Positions 1 to 11,225 of a stretch of DNA of 59,537 nt are shown here, one piece after another. The translations under genes were made by a program, and so were the position numbers. The first letter of the stretch is position 1; each line of letters opens with the position of its first letter. This DNA is from Pseudoalteromonas marina (GTDB taxonomy: Bacteria > Pseudomonadota > Gammaproteobacteria > Enterobacterales > Alteromonadaceae), in assembly GCF_000238335.3 (NCBI RefSeq), contig NZ_AHCB03000008.1:1-59537 (forward strand). The letters run 5' to 3'. The notes beneath the pieces were generated by a model that had not been told where the DNA came from, did no database searches, and saw only the letters and a program-made list of their open reading frames with translations.

Positions 1-156
1 CTGTACAAATAACAATGTTATTCATACGAATTTTATTATCAGCTTTTCCAAATTTTTAAAGAGCAAGAGATACAAAAACCTCTCAAAATTAAACACACTC
101 TATTCTCAGGCTATTTAGCTGCCCGATAAAGAATATTTATTTTTAAGAAGTAAAAG
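1..156 (-). other. 16S-23S internal transcribed spacer, part between tRNA-Ala and 23S (23S outside the window)
   Basis: This stretch lies downstream of tRNA-Ala in the direction of transcription and should lead into a 23S gene left of the window. Read on the minus strand, positions 65-55 spell TGCTCTTTAAA, a boxA antitermination element of the kind placed before 23S in gammaproteobacterial operons. No open reading frame is apparent. The boxA is seen; the presence of 23S beyond the edge is inferred from operon order. Confidence 0.75.
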
Positions 157-232
157 TGGTGGAGCTAAGCAGGATCGAACTGCTGACCTCCTGCGTGCAA
201 GGCAGGCGCTCTCCCAGCTGAGCTATAGCCCC
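157..232 (-). tRNA. tRNA-Ala(TGC)
   Basis: A 76-base gene read on the minus strand, beginning GGGGCTATAGCTCAGCTGG and ending with an encoded CCA. The anticodon TGC is the complement of positions 197-199. The T-loop GTTCGATCC and the D-loop sequence are intact. It follows tRNA-Ile in the 16S-23S spacer, the usual Ile-Ala arrangement of gammaproteobacterial rRNA operons. Confidence 0.97.
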
Positions 233-276
233 ACATATGCTGGTCTTATTGTTTAGTTACCGACTTCGTGAAGAAG

Positions 277-353
<77 letters not shown>

Positions 354-428
354 AAACAATAAGTGTTGTTCTCTTTACAATAACAATCATCTGTGTGGAC
401 ACTACGAACAAATAAGTTCTAAATCGTA

Positions 429-1963
<1,535 letters not shown>

Positions 1964-2212
1964 AAAAAGTTTTGTGTCTTTCGACAGCTCAATGAATTCT
2001 GAATTTATTTAATATCTTTCGATATTGAATTGACTGTGCTGAATAACTACCGAAATAATTATTCTGTTGGTCACTCAGTTTCAATTGAGACTCTAATTTG
2101 TTTGCCTCACTACCTAAGTAGCTTGGCTGTTAGAACTCAATCTGTACGAGTGCCCACACAGATGATTGCTTTATATTGTTAAAGAACGTTGCGACGTTGT
2201 CGCTAGGGATGC
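1964..2212 (-). promoter_or_regulatory. rRNA operon leader with boxA
   Basis: Transcribed leader between the P2 promoter and the 16S 5' end. On the minus strand positions 2187-2176 read GTTCTTTAACAA, a boxA element that recruits the Nus antitermination complex in rRNA operons. The rest should fold with the spacer to form the RNase III processing stem, but I did not verify that fold. No coding potential is seen. Confidence 0.75.
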
Positions 2213-2361
2213 GTATAATACATCCTTTATTTTTCGAGTCAATACTTTGTTTTAAACTTTCTTACGATAATTTAAAACCGAAGTTTTACTTAACTCTCTG
2301 ATTAACTTTTGCCTCGCTATGCGTTGGCGCCTGCCGTCTCAGTGGGGTCGCATTATAGGGA
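2189..2361 (-). repeat. Left arm of an inverted repeat: rRNA promoter region
   Basis: This 173-base segment is the reverse complement of 59363-59537, apart from one substitution and a divergent stretch of about 35 bases between P1 and P2. Homology stops abruptly just upstream of the P1 -10 region, so gene-specific flanks begin there. The two arms belong to two divergent rRNA operons enclosing about 57 kb that includes the origin. Confidence 0.9.
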
Positions 2362-2379
2362 GAACAGATTTTTACGCAA
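2213..2379 (-). promoter_or_regulatory. Tandem rRNA promoters P1 and P2 (left operon)
   Basis: Two sigma-70 promoters read on the minus strand. P1: -35 TTGCGT (2379-2374), a 16-base spacer and -10 TATAAT (2357-2352), followed by a GC-rich discriminator GCGACC like that of E. coli rrn P1 promoters, which make them sensitive to ppGpp and initiating NTPs. P2: -35 TTGACT (2242-2237) and -10 TTATAC (2218-2213) or the overlapping TATTAT. The P1-P2 segment is nearly identical to the inverted copy at the right end of the window. Confidence 0.85.
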
Positions 2380-2542
2380 GTACTTTTTCAAAGAAAAACT
2401 AAAATAAAACACTGTTCGGTCACTATATGAGCGAAAGCCCTTAAAACTGATAGTTTTATAAACAATATAGGCTTTACTGGCACTGAAATAAGCACTACTG
2501 CTACACTAATGCACTTAATATGTTTAATTTAAAGGTGCATAT

Positions 2543-3079
2543 ATGGCAATACGTTCTTATAGAGGAATTACCCCTGCGTTTAATAAGTCTGTTTATATAG
2601 ACGAGTCGTCTGTATTAGTCGGTGATATTACTATAGGCGATGATAGCAGTGTATGGCCTTTAGTTGCTGCTCGCGGCGATGTTAACCATATTCGTATTGG
2701 TGAGCGCTCTAATATTCAAGATGGCAGTGTATTACATTTATCGCGTGCAACTAAAAGTAATCCAGATGGTTACCCTCTTATAATAGGCGATGATGTAACG
2801 GTTGGTCACAAAGTGATGCTACATGGGTGCGTGCTTGGTAACCGTATACTCGTGGGTATGGGTGCGATTATCATGGATAATGTAATTGTAGAAGATGATG
2901 TTATTATTGGTGGGGGCTCGTTGGTACCACCAAATAAGCGCCTGGAATCAGGCTATTTGTATGTAGGAAGTCCAGCAAAGCAAGCCCGTCCATTGACTGA
3001 GCAGGAGCTCGCTTTCTTAAAAATATCGGCAGATAACTATGTCCAATTAAAAGATGAATATCTAGCTGAAGCTAACTAA
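2543..3079 (+). CDS. yrdA: Gamma-carbonic anhydrase family protein YrdA
   Basis: A 178-residue left-handed beta-helix protein of the gamma-class carbonic anhydrase family. Hexapeptide repeats such as VLVGDITIGD run through most of the chain. The three zinc-ligand histidines of the family are present: His65 in SVLH, and His89 and His94 in GHKVMLHG. The family reaction is reversible CO2 hydration, but activity of YrdA members is often weak or untested, so the substrate is uncertain. The ribosome site is AAAGGTG nine bases before the ATG. It is the first gene outside the rRNA promoter and its end overlaps the convergent DUF1488 gene by 18 bases. Its proximity to DUF1488 and aroE is the order seen in E. 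coli (yrdA-yrdB-aroE). Confidence 0.92.
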   Translation: MAIRSYRGITPAFNKSVYIDESSVLVGDITIGDDSSVWPLVAARGDVNHIRIGERSNIQDGSVLHLSRATKSNPDGYPLIIGDDVTVGHKVMLHGCVLGNRILVGMGAIIMDNVIVEDDVIIGGGSLVPPNKRLESGYLYVGSPAKQARPLTEQELAFLKISADNYVQLKDEYLAEAN

Positions 3080-3322
3080 TTCCACTTCAATTTGACCTGC
3101 CGAGTTATAACTTTCTTCTTCTATTAGTTGCTCGGCACGTTCTTCGTATTCAAAACGGTATTTTTCAAAATAATCTGTAGCGTGACTTTCATCCGTGAGT
3201 TTAAGTTTACTTATCGCAATAACACACTCCACCAGCATGCCACTCACTTGAGCAAAAAACACTAACTGATGATCAGGCTCTCTAAACTCGAGTCTATCTA
3301 TAAATTGTACAGCTTGGTTCAT
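3062..3322 (-). CDS. yrdB: DUF1488 family protein (YrdB-like)
   Basis: An 86-residue acidic cytoplasmic protein with no signal peptide or membrane segment. I place it in DUF1488 from its size, the pattern [19 protein letters not shown] and its position after aroE, the place of yrdB in E. coli. The function of the family is not known. Its ATG overlaps the aroE stop as ATGA (3319-3322), so it is probably translated by coupling to aroE. Its 3' end runs 18 bases into the oppositely oriented yrdA, so the two transcripts converge with no terminator visible between them. Confidence 0.85.
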   Translation of the reverse strand: MNQAVQFIDRLEFREPDHQLVFFAQVSGMLVECVIAISKLKLTDESHATDYFEKYRFEYEERAEQLIEEESYNSAGQIEVELVSFS

Positions 3323-4143
3323 TTTAGTGAGCCTTGTTTAAGCGCTTTAACCACGGGAAGAATTTCTGGCATTTTGTTATGCCAAACATAATAAGCTTGT
3401 GCTGCCTGCCCTACCAACATACCACTGCCATCTAAAAGCTTAGTATTGTTACTATGCTCTGCAACCCAGTTCATAAAAATAGTGTTTGTCAGTGAATAAA
3501 ACATATCGTATGCAACATCACAGCATGTTAAGTGCTTTTTATCTAGGGCTGGCAATTCGTTATTCATGCTGCTAGATGTTGAGTTTACAATTAGTGAGTA
3601 ATTACTTACTGGTAAACCATCGAACCCATAGCCTGAAACTTTTCCGTATTCAGCAAATAGCAGAGCTAAGTCTTTTGCTTTTTGAGCGGTACGATTAACA
3701 ATAATAATTTCTGCGGGTTTTTGTTCAAGCAATGGTAATATAACCCCCCTTGCAGCACCACCAGCACCAATTATTAAAATACGCTTATTTGTAATCACAA
3801 CTTTATTAGCAAGGAGGTCATTTACAAAACCAACACCGTCGGTGTTATCTCCTAATAATGTTCCATCTTTTCTTTTTTTAAGTGTATTAACCGCGCCGAC
3901 TATTTTAGCAAGCGGTGTAAGTTCATCAGCCATTGCAAACGCCTGCTCTTTAAATGGCATGGTAACGTTCGCACCTTTTCCACCTTGCTCAAAAAATGTC
4001 GATACTGTTTTTTCAAAGCTGTCGATAGGTGCTAATATTGCGCGATAGTCGATTTGCTCACCTAGCGAGATAGCAAATTGTTTATGTATCGCGGGGGATT
4101 TTGAATGTTTAATTGGATTTCCAAAAACCGCATATTTGTCCAT
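3319..4143 (-). CDS. aroE: Shikimate dehydrogenase (NADP+)
   Basis: A 274-residue enzyme reducing 3-dehydroshikimate to shikimate with NADPH in the aromatic amino acid pathway. Visible features are the substrate-binding SKSPAIH (res. 14-20), the catalytic pair Lys65 (in VTMPFK) and Asp102 (in NTD), and the NADP Rossmann loop GAGGAARG near residue 126. Length equals that of E. coli AroE. It forms a two-gene unit with the downstream DUF1488 gene (4-base overlap). It is divergent from a truncated haemoglobin gene with only 41 bases between them, so the two promoters must overlap. Confidence 0.97.
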   Translation of the reverse strand: MDKYAVFGNPIKHSKSPAIHKQFAISLGEQIDYRAILAPIDSFEKTVSTFFEQGGKGANVTMPFKEQAFAMADELTPLAKIVGAVNTLKKRKDGTLLGDNTDGVGFVNDLLANKVVITNKRILIIGAGGAARGVILPLLEQKPAEIIIVNRTAQKAKDLALLFAEYGKVSGYGFDGLPVSNYSLIVNSTSSSMNNELPALDKKHLTCCDVAYDMFYSLTNTIFMNWVAEHSNNTKLLDGSGMLVGQAAQAYYVWHNKMPEILPVVKALKQGSLK

Positions 4144-4184
4144 TTTAAAACAACCTCTTTGCAGCTAAGTGCTGCTTATAATCG

Positions 4185-4634
4185 ATGATAAATAATATGA
4201 TTAAACGACTTTTTTCTAAATCTAAGCCTAAGAAAGTAGATCAAACACCTACACCTGAAAAAACGCCTTACGAAATCATTGGCGGAGAGAAAGGTGCACG
4301 CGCTATTTCTGAACGATTCTACGACATTATGGCCTCAGATGAATACGCTAAACCGTTATATGATATGCATCCTCAACCATTAGATAGAATTCGCCAAGTC
4401 TTTTTCGAGTTTTTATCTGGTTGGTTAGGTGGGCCTTCACTATTTGAGCAAAATCATGGGCAGCCCATGTTACGTAAACGCCATATGCCATTTTTAATTG
4501 ACCAGAACTTACGGGATCAATGGATGTATTGTATGAACAAAACTCTTGATATTGAAATTGACAACCCACTACTTCGAGAAGGGCTTAAAAACTCATTTGC
4601 TCAGCTAGCAAGCCACATGATTAACCAACATTAA
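4185..4634 (+). CDS. Group II truncated haemoglobin
   Basis: A 149-residue single-domain globin with a basic N-terminal extension of about 28 residues. Group II signatures are visible: Tyr46 at the B10 position (RFYDIM), proximal His100 (KRHMPF) and Trp113 (DQWMY) at G8. Such proteins bind O2, NO or peroxide; the ligand here is not determined. The start is uncertain: a TATAAT lies at 4177-4182, only 2 bases before the first ATG (4185), so if that is the -10 box the transcript starts after this codon and the in-frame ATG at 4197 is the likelier start, on a nearly leaderless message. It converges on the haem synthesis gene hemF, separated by a shared terminator. Confidence 0.88.
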   Translation: MINNMIKRLFSKSKPKKVDQTPTPEKTPYEIIGGEKGARAISERFYDIMASDEYAKPLYDMHPQPLDRIRQVFFEFLSGWLGGPSLFEQNHGQPMLRKRHMPFLIDQNLRDQWMYCMNKTLDIEIDNPLLREGLKNSFAQLASHMINQH

Positions 4635-4647
4635 TCATAAACAATAA

Positions 4648-4669
4648 AAAAGACGCTTTCGCGTCTTTT
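4648..4669. terminator. Bidirectional rho-independent terminator between globin gene and hemF
   Basis: A hairpin AAAAGACGC-TTTC-GCGTCTTTT with U tracts in both directions, placed between convergent stop codons at 4634 and 4677. Confidence 0.9.
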
Positions 4670-4676
4670 ATATTGT

Positions 4677-6204
<1,528 letters not shown>

Positions 6205-6216
6205 AAATGTTAAACG

Positions 6217-6786
6217 TTATTGAGTAAGCTTATGCATGCAACTTTTTTGCGGGCATTGCAGTAGTGTACCATTTGCCATGTGTCTTTCTATTACGATGGG
6301 CCAATCACATTTTGGACATGGCTGCTCTACAGGTTTATTATTAAGCGTGTATTTACAGCTAGGGTAGCTGTCGCATGAGTAAAATACTTTACCAAACTTA
6401 TTACTGCGAGCAACTAAGTGGCCTTTTTTGCATTTTGGGCATGCTGGTAACGTAGCCTCTTGTTCCTTTTGCTCGTTGTCGTTTGCAATATAATGGCAAT
6501 CAGGGTACCCCGTACAACCAATAAACATACCGTAACGGCCATTTTTAACCACCAGCGGTTTGCTGCATTGAGGGCAAGAGGAATCTTCAAGTACTTTTAT
6601 TTCGTTACTTTCGTGTTGTACTAATGGCCTAATAAAGTCACATTGAGGGTAACTTGCACACCCCAAAAAAGGGCCTGACTTACTGTTGCGGATCACTAAC
6701 TCTGAACCACACTGTGGGCATACTTCGTATTCTTTTTCTAAGGCGTGCTTATTCGCCGAGAAAAGCGAATGGTCGATTTTACTCAT
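6217..6786 (-). CDS. yrdD: Topoisomerase-type zinc-ribbon protein YrdD
   Basis: A 189-residue protein made almost entirely of four C4 zinc ribbons of the topoisomerase I C-terminal type, each with a CPxC pair and a second pair such as GCASYPQC, GCTGYPDC or SCDSYPSC. The fourth ribbon is divergent (CPKCDWP, then CPQKSC). Such repeats bind single-stranded DNA in TopA; YrdD lacks any topoisomerase catalytic domain and its role is unknown. It lies in the dprA-smg-yrdD-tsaC run that is conserved in gammaproteobacteria. Confidence 0.93.
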   Translation of the reverse strand: MSKIDHSLFSANKHALEKEYEVCPQCGSELVIRNSKSGPFLGCASYPQCDFIRPLVQHESNEIKVLEDSSCPQCSKPLVVKNGRYGMFIGCTGYPDCHYIANDNEQKEQEATLPACPKCKKGHLVARSNKFGKVFYSCDSYPSCKYTLNNKPVEQPCPKCDWPIVIERHMANGTLLQCPQKSCMHKLTQ

Positions 6787-6819
6787 AGTGTTCCTAAGAG
6801 GTAAGTGAATTTTCGCCTA

Positions 6820-6886
6820 ATATACCCAAACCACTTAAAGATACAAGCTATGCTATGCGCTTCATCTCTAGTAATTTGGGTTATAT
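6820..6886. repeat. Imperfect palindromic intergenic element
   Basis: Two arms of about 27 bases lie in inverted orientation between yrdD and smg. The left arm begins ATATACCCAAACCACTTAAA; the reverse complement of the right arm begins ATATAACCCAAATTACTAGA. The arms share most bases and would fold into a long hairpin with a loop near 6850-6858. This resembles the short palindromic repeats scattered between genes in marine gammaproteobacteria, but only one copy is in the window, so its repetitive nature is inferred. Confidence 0.5.
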
Positions 6887-6904
6887 AAATAAATTCATAA
6901 GGTA

Positions 6905-7378
6905 TTAATGCAATAACTCGGTGGGCTCATCAAAAATTAAGTCTTCCATTTGCTCATATGCTTCTTCAGAGCCGGGGACATTAAATAACACCATAAGCAC
7001 TATCCACTTTAAATCATCTAAGCTAATCGCTGGCTTATCAAGTGCTGCAAGCTTATCCATAACCATTTCACGGGTAATACTGTTAATAACCCCAATTTGC
7101 TCAACAAACATTAAAAAACCACGGCACTCGACGTTTAACATATTGCATTCGCTTTCTGTAAATATACGAATAGCGCGCCCTGGGTTAGCGATTAAATAAG
7201 GAGATTCATCGCTGTGTTGTAAATCGGCTAACTGTTCTAGCCAATTTAAGGCTTTAAATATTTCTGGTTTATTAAAGCCTGCACGAACTAACTCGTCGGT
7301 TAATTCATTTTGCTCAGCAAAAATGTCAGCTTCGCTATGAATGTAATTTTCAAATAGATACATAAGAATATCGAACAT
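6905..7378 (-). CDS. smg: Smg protein (DUF494)
   Basis: A 157-residue acidic protein of the Smg/DUF494 family, recognised from its start MFDILMYLFENYIHSE, its length and its position directly after dprA. Its start is 1 base after the dprA stop, suggesting coupled translation. The family is conserved in gammaproteobacteria beside dprA but has no established biochemical function. It contains no transmembrane segment or signal peptide. Confidence 0.93.
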   Translation of the reverse strand: MFDILMYLFENYIHSEADIFAEQNELTDELVRAGFNKPEIFKALNWLEQLADLQHSDESPYLIANPGRAIRIFTESECNMLNVECRGFLMFVEQIGVINSITREMVMDKLAALDKPAISLDDLKWIVLMVLFNVPGSEEAYEQMEDLIFDEPTELLH

Positions 7379-7379
7379 G

Positions 7380-8471
7380 CTACCTTCCTACGCTAAGCCT
7401 AATATAACCATCTAAAATGCGTTCAATTTGATCGTCTAACTCTAAATCAAGCAACCTTGCCAGTACTTTATCTATTGGCCATTGAACACGGCGTACAATA
7501 TCGTCAACAGTTGTTACCTCAAACCCAATACTGTTTAAAACTTCACAATCACTACTTTGCTGAAGCGTCTCTTCTTTACTATATAGACCGCTTTGATAAG
7601 AAAAGCTCACTTCATCTAAAATATCTGTCACATTTTCAACAAGTTTAGCACCCTGCTTAATTAAAAAGTGGCTGGCTTGTGCAAGCGGGTTTTTAATAGA
7701 GCCTGGTACTGCAAACACCTCTTTATTTTGTTCAAGCGCATAACGCACAGTAATTAATGAGCCGCTTTTAATTTCAGCTTCAACAATTAATACACCTAAA
7801 GATAAGCCCGAAATAATCCTATTTCGGCGAGGAAAATTATGTGCGTTAGCGGCGGTTCCGGGTAAAAACTCACTAATTAATAAACCACTATTGAGTACTT
7901 GTTCTGTTAATAGTTTATGGCGTTTAGGGTAGTAAATATCAACACCCGTGCCTAAAACCGCGATAGTTTTACCATTCCCTGCTAAAGCACCTTTATGTGC
8001 TGCGCCATCTATTCCTCTAGCCATGCCCGATGTCACAGTAATACCAGCCTTTGTTAATTCGTAGGCAAACTCGGAGGCTATTTCAAGCCCTGTAGGGGTG
8101 GCGTTACGGCTACCAACAATGGCTATTTGCGAGCTAGAAAGTAAAGACACATCGCCCTTACAAAATAGTAATAAAGGTGCGCTAGCTATGTGTTTTAGTG
8201 AATCTGGGTAACGTGTATCAAAAAAACAAATAACTTCAATATTATGCTCTGCAACAAGCCGCTCATAATGCTGTACTTTTTGCCAATCTGTATTGAGTAA
8301 ATTACTAGCCTGATTAGCCGTTAACCCTAACTCGTGTAATTTAGTGTGGGGTAAGTCAAACAATGACTCAAGTGGGTGGTGTTTAGATAGGGCTAATAAG
8401 GTTTTTGTGCCTAATCCCTTACACATATAAAAGGCAAGCCAGTGAGCTAACTTGCCTGATGACTGATCCAT
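7380..8471 (-). CDS. dprA: DNA-processing protein DprA (Smf)
   Basis: A 363-residue protein that, in naturally competent bacteria, loads RecA on incoming single-stranded DNA and protects it. The central Rossmann-like domain is clear: GSRNATPTG near residue 118, SGMARGIDGAAHKGAL and VLGTGVDIYYPKRH, followed by NFPRRNRIISGLS. The C-terminal winged-helix (DML1-like) domain is present. Length is typical. It follows the LysM protein gene by 31 bases and precedes smg by one. Presence of dprA alone does not prove competence, since E. coli keeps the gene too. Confidence 0.96.
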   Translation of the reverse strand: MDQSSGKLAHWLAFYMCKGLGTKTLLALSKHHPLESLFDLPHTKLHELGLTANQASNLLNTDWQKVQHYERLVAEHNIEVICFFDTRYPDSLKHIASAPLLLFCKGDVSLLSSSQIAIVGSRNATPTGLEIASEFAYELTKAGITVTSGMARGIDGAAHKGALAGNGKTIAVLGTGVDIYYPKRHKLLTEQVLNSGLLISEFLPGTAANAHNFPRRNRIISGLSLGVLIVEAEIKSGSLITVRYALEQNKEVFAVPGSIKNPLAQASHFLIKQGAKLVENVTDILDEVSFSYQSGLYSKEETLQQSSDCEVLNSIGFEVTTVDDIVRRVQWPIDKVLARLLDLELDDQIERILDGYIRLSVGR

Positions 8472-8502
8472 GCTCTCTCCTAGAGCACCGACTCGCTACT
8501 TC

Positions 8503-9624
8503 TTAATGAATAACTGCAATATCTCCAACGCGAATTGGGTGCTGGTTTTTTGTTATTAATGCATAACTTACTTTGTCATACACTTTGAATACGATTAACT
8601 CGCCTACTTTTTCTTTAGGCATTTTCCATGTTGTATTATCTTCGTCAGCTTTATTACTAAACAACTGACTTGCATCAGATAACAGTTTTTCAAATTTACT
8701 TGAATCCTCTGGGTAACGAGGACCACGAGGGCCATCAATAACCGTAGGTGACTCACGCTCTAAATCTAAAACATGACCTGGTTCAATATTTTGCTCGCTG
8801 CCTAAGTTTAGCACTACAACATCCATCGTGCTGAATTCTCTTACTTGGCGAGGAGACGCTATAACTTGCCCTTCTACTGGCTCTAGTGGGCGGTGAATAT
8901 CAAAATAGGCTGGCAGCAACTGCCCCTCCATTGCTGGCATTAAAAAATCACCTTGTTTAATTTCTCGTTTTACTGACTCAACACGTAATGACGACGGCAC
9001 ACCATTACTTTCATCGCCACTTCTAAACGCTCGCGCCATGCCAACGTACGATGCACGCGTTGCTAATACTTCGCCTGTGTTTAAATCTCTGTAGGGTTCA
9101 CCCTCGTTGTAAATCGCATAAGCACCATGTACTTTTAAGTCACCTTTAACGTATAAAATATGGCCTAAAGTTTGGGTTTTTGTGTTTTCGTTAGCACCTA
9201 ACACATACGGCATATTTTTTATATCGTCGCTGTTAATCGCTTGCTCGTAGCTTAAATAAGGTTTAATCATTTGCAAAGGTAAGGTGGTAATTGCATTCAA
9301 CCCTTTTGGGGTAATACGTCCTTGAGGTGACAGCTTTCGGTACGCTTTATTAATAACTAAACGTGGATTTCCGTCAGCATCGTATATAAGTGCCAACGCA
9401 TCACCCGGATAAATTAGGTGAGGGTTATCGATTTGCGGGTTCATTTGCCATAGTTCTGGCCATAACCATGGCTCATCTAAATAAATGCCAGATATATCCC
9501 ACAACGTATCACCTTTTTTTACAACATACTGTTTTGGTGCATCTTTTTTTATTTTTAACACATCAGCAATCGCCCCAAAAGAGGTGCTTAGTGCCAGTAT
9601 GATTGCAACTAACGGAAATTTCAT
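8503..9624 (-). CDS. Periplasmic LysM-domain protein
   Basis: A 373-residue exported protein. Residues 1-20 form a Sec signal peptide (MKFPLVAIILALSTSFGAIA) and residues 31-80 a LysM peptidoglycan-binding module (VVKKGDTLWDISGIYL ... PHLIYPGDAL). The remaining 290 residues have no fold I recognise. I chose the ATG at 9624, which has AAGGAAG before it and places the signal peptide at the N-terminus; an in-frame TTG at 9663 would add 13 polar residues. The gene lies next to dprA and divergent from def, an arrangement seen in many gammaproteobacteria. A role in cell-wall remodelling is likely but unproven. Confidence 0.88.
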   Translation of the reverse strand: MKFPLVAIILALSTSFGAIADVLKIKKDAPKQYVVKKGDTLWDISGIYLDEPWLWPELWQMNPQIDNPHLIYPGDALALIYDADGNPRLVINKAYRKLSPQGRITPKGLNAITTLPLQMIKPYLSYEQAINSDDIKNMPYVLGANENTKTQTLGHILYVKGDLKVHGAYAIYNEGEPYRDLNTGEVLATRASYVGMARAFRSGDESNGVPSSLRVESVKREIKQGDFLMPAMEGQLLPAYFDIHRPLEPVEGQVIASPRQVREFSTMDVVVLNLGSEQNIEPGHVLDLERESPTVIDGPRGPRYPEDSSKFEKLLSDASQLFSNKADEDNTTWKMPKEKVGELIVFKVYDKVSYALITKNQHPIRVGDIAVIH

Positions 9625-9743
9625 TGAGCTTCCTTGTATTGTTTTTTCATTATTATTGCCCAAAACCTGTTAAAGGTGAACGTGAATGGCTAAAATAAGA
9701 GCATACAATACCCTAAATTAAGCACAAGTGAAAAAGGTAACTA

Positions 9744-10250
9744 ATGGCTAGGTTAGAAGTTTTAAGATTTCCAGATGAGCGTTTACGTACAATAGCAAAA
9801 GATGTTGCAGACGTTGACGACCAAGTTCGCCAAATTGTAAAAGACATGCTCGAAACCATGTACGACGAAAATGGCATTGGTTTAGCAGCAACACAAGTAA
9901 ATATCCACCAGCGTATTGTGGTTATTGATGTCTCTGAAGAGCGTGACGAACCACTGGTATTAATTAACCCGCAAATCATTAAAAAAGATGGGTCAACGAT
10001 TAGCGAAGAAGGCTGTTTGTCAGTGCCTAACTCGTACGCAAAAGTAGACCGAGCAGAAACAGTGACTGTAGCTGCACTAAACGAAAACGGTGAAGAATTT
10101 GTGTTAGACGCAGATGAGCTATTAGCTATTTGCATTCAACACGAACTAGACCACCTTCAAGGCAAGCTATTTATTGATTACTTATCTCCATTAAAGCGCC
10201 AACGTATTCGTAAAAAGCTTGAAAAAGAAGCTAAGTTTGCAGCACAGTAA
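9744..10250 (+). CDS. def: Peptide deformylase
   Basis: A 168-residue metalloenzyme removing the formyl group from the N-terminal methionine of new proteins. All three active-site motifs are intact: GIGLAATQV (near res. 44), EEGCLSVP (with the metal-binding Cys) and QHELDHLQG (HExxH-type metal ligands and catalytic Glu). It is the first gene of a def-fmt-rsmB unit, 21 bases before fmt, and is divergent from the LysM gene. Confidence 0.98.
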   Translation: MARLEVLRFPDERLRTIAKDVADVDDQVRQIVKDMLETMYDENGIGLAATQVNIHQRIVVIDVSEERDEPLVLINPQIIKKDGSTISEEGCLSVPNSYAKVDRAETVTVAALNENGEEFVLDADELLAICIQHELDHLQGKLFIDYLSPLKRQRIRKKLEKEAKFAAQ

Positions 10251-10271
10251 TTAGTACCTTAGGAAAACTCA

Positions 10272-11225
10272 GTGATCCAACCATTACGCATAATATTTGC
10301 CGGTACGCCGGATTTTGCCGCACGCCATTTACAAGCGCTAATAAATAGCGAACATGAAATTGTGGGCGTATATAGTCAACCAGATCGCCCAGCAGGTCGT
10401 GGTAAAAAATTAAAAGCGAGCGAAGTTAAAGCGCTAGCACTTGAAAATGACTTGCCTGTTTTTCAGCCTCAGTCATTAAAAAATGATGAGGCACTTGCAG
10501 AGCTCACCGCTTTAAACGCCGACATAATGATTGTGGTGGCCTATGGCTTAATTTTACCCAAAGCTATTTTAAATGCGCCACGCTTAGGCTGCTTAAACGT
10601 GCATGGTTCTATACTACCTCGCTGGCGTGGTGCTGCGCCTATTCAACGTGCAATTTGGGCGGGTGACGAGGAAACGGGCGTAACCATAATGCAAATGGAT
10701 GAGGGCTTAGATACCGGCGACATGCTGCATATTAGCCGCTGTCCTATTAGTGACACAGAAACCAGTGCCAGTTTATATAACAAACTAGCAGAGTTAGGTC
10801 CTAGTGCATTAATCGACACCGTTAATAAGCTAGCTAATGGCGACATTACCCCTCAGCCTCAAAATGATGAGCTAGCTAACTACGCTAAAAAACTCTCTAA
10901 AGAAGAAGCAAATATAGATTGGTCTATGAGCGCCGTGCAAATAGAACTTAATATTCGCTCTTTTAATCCTTGGCCAGTGTGTTTTACCCAAATGGGCGAA
11001 CAAACCGTAAAAATATACCAAGCGAAAGTAGTTGATCAATCAGGTAAGCCAGGCGAAATTTTAACAAGTGATAAAAACGGTGTTGTGGTTGCCTGTGGTG
11101 AACACGCTTTAAGTATTACTCAGTTACAACCGCAAGGTAAAAAACCAATGGCAATTAGCGACTTTTTAAATGGTCGCAGTGACTGGGTTAGCCCTGGCAC
11201 ACTATTAGGCGAAAATAATGAATAA
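10272..11225 (+). CDS. fmt: Methionyl-tRNA formyltransferase
   Basis: A 317-residue enzyme transferring a formyl group from 10-formyl-THF to initiator Met-tRNA. The N-terminal domain shows [37 protein letters not shown] with the catalytic Asn-His, and [16 protein letters not shown]; the C-terminal tRNA-binding domain follows. The start codon is GTG, with AGGAAA upstream. It partners with def, which removes the same formyl group later, and its last 8 bases overlap rsmB. Confidence 0.97.
   Translation: MIQPLRIIFAGTPDFAARHLQALINSEHEIVGVYSQPDRPAGRGKKLKASEVKALALENDLPVFQPQSLKNDEALAELTALNADIMIVVAYGLILPKAILNAPRLGCLNVHGSILPRWRGAAPIQRAIWAGDEETGVTIMQMDEGLDTGDMLHISRCPISDTETSASLYNKLAELGPSALIDTVNKLANGDITPQPQNDELANYAKKLSKEEANIDWSMSAVQIELNIRSFNPWPVCFTQMGEQTVKIYQAKVVDQSGKPGEILTSDKNGVVVACGEHALSITQLQPQGKKPMAISDFLNGRSDWVSPGTLLGENNE

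Noticed and set aside
9713..10135. A 140-residue minus-strand frame antisense to def
   Set aside because: It lies opposite the deformylase gene, is Ser-rich from reverse reading of its codons and has no ribosome site or recognisable family.
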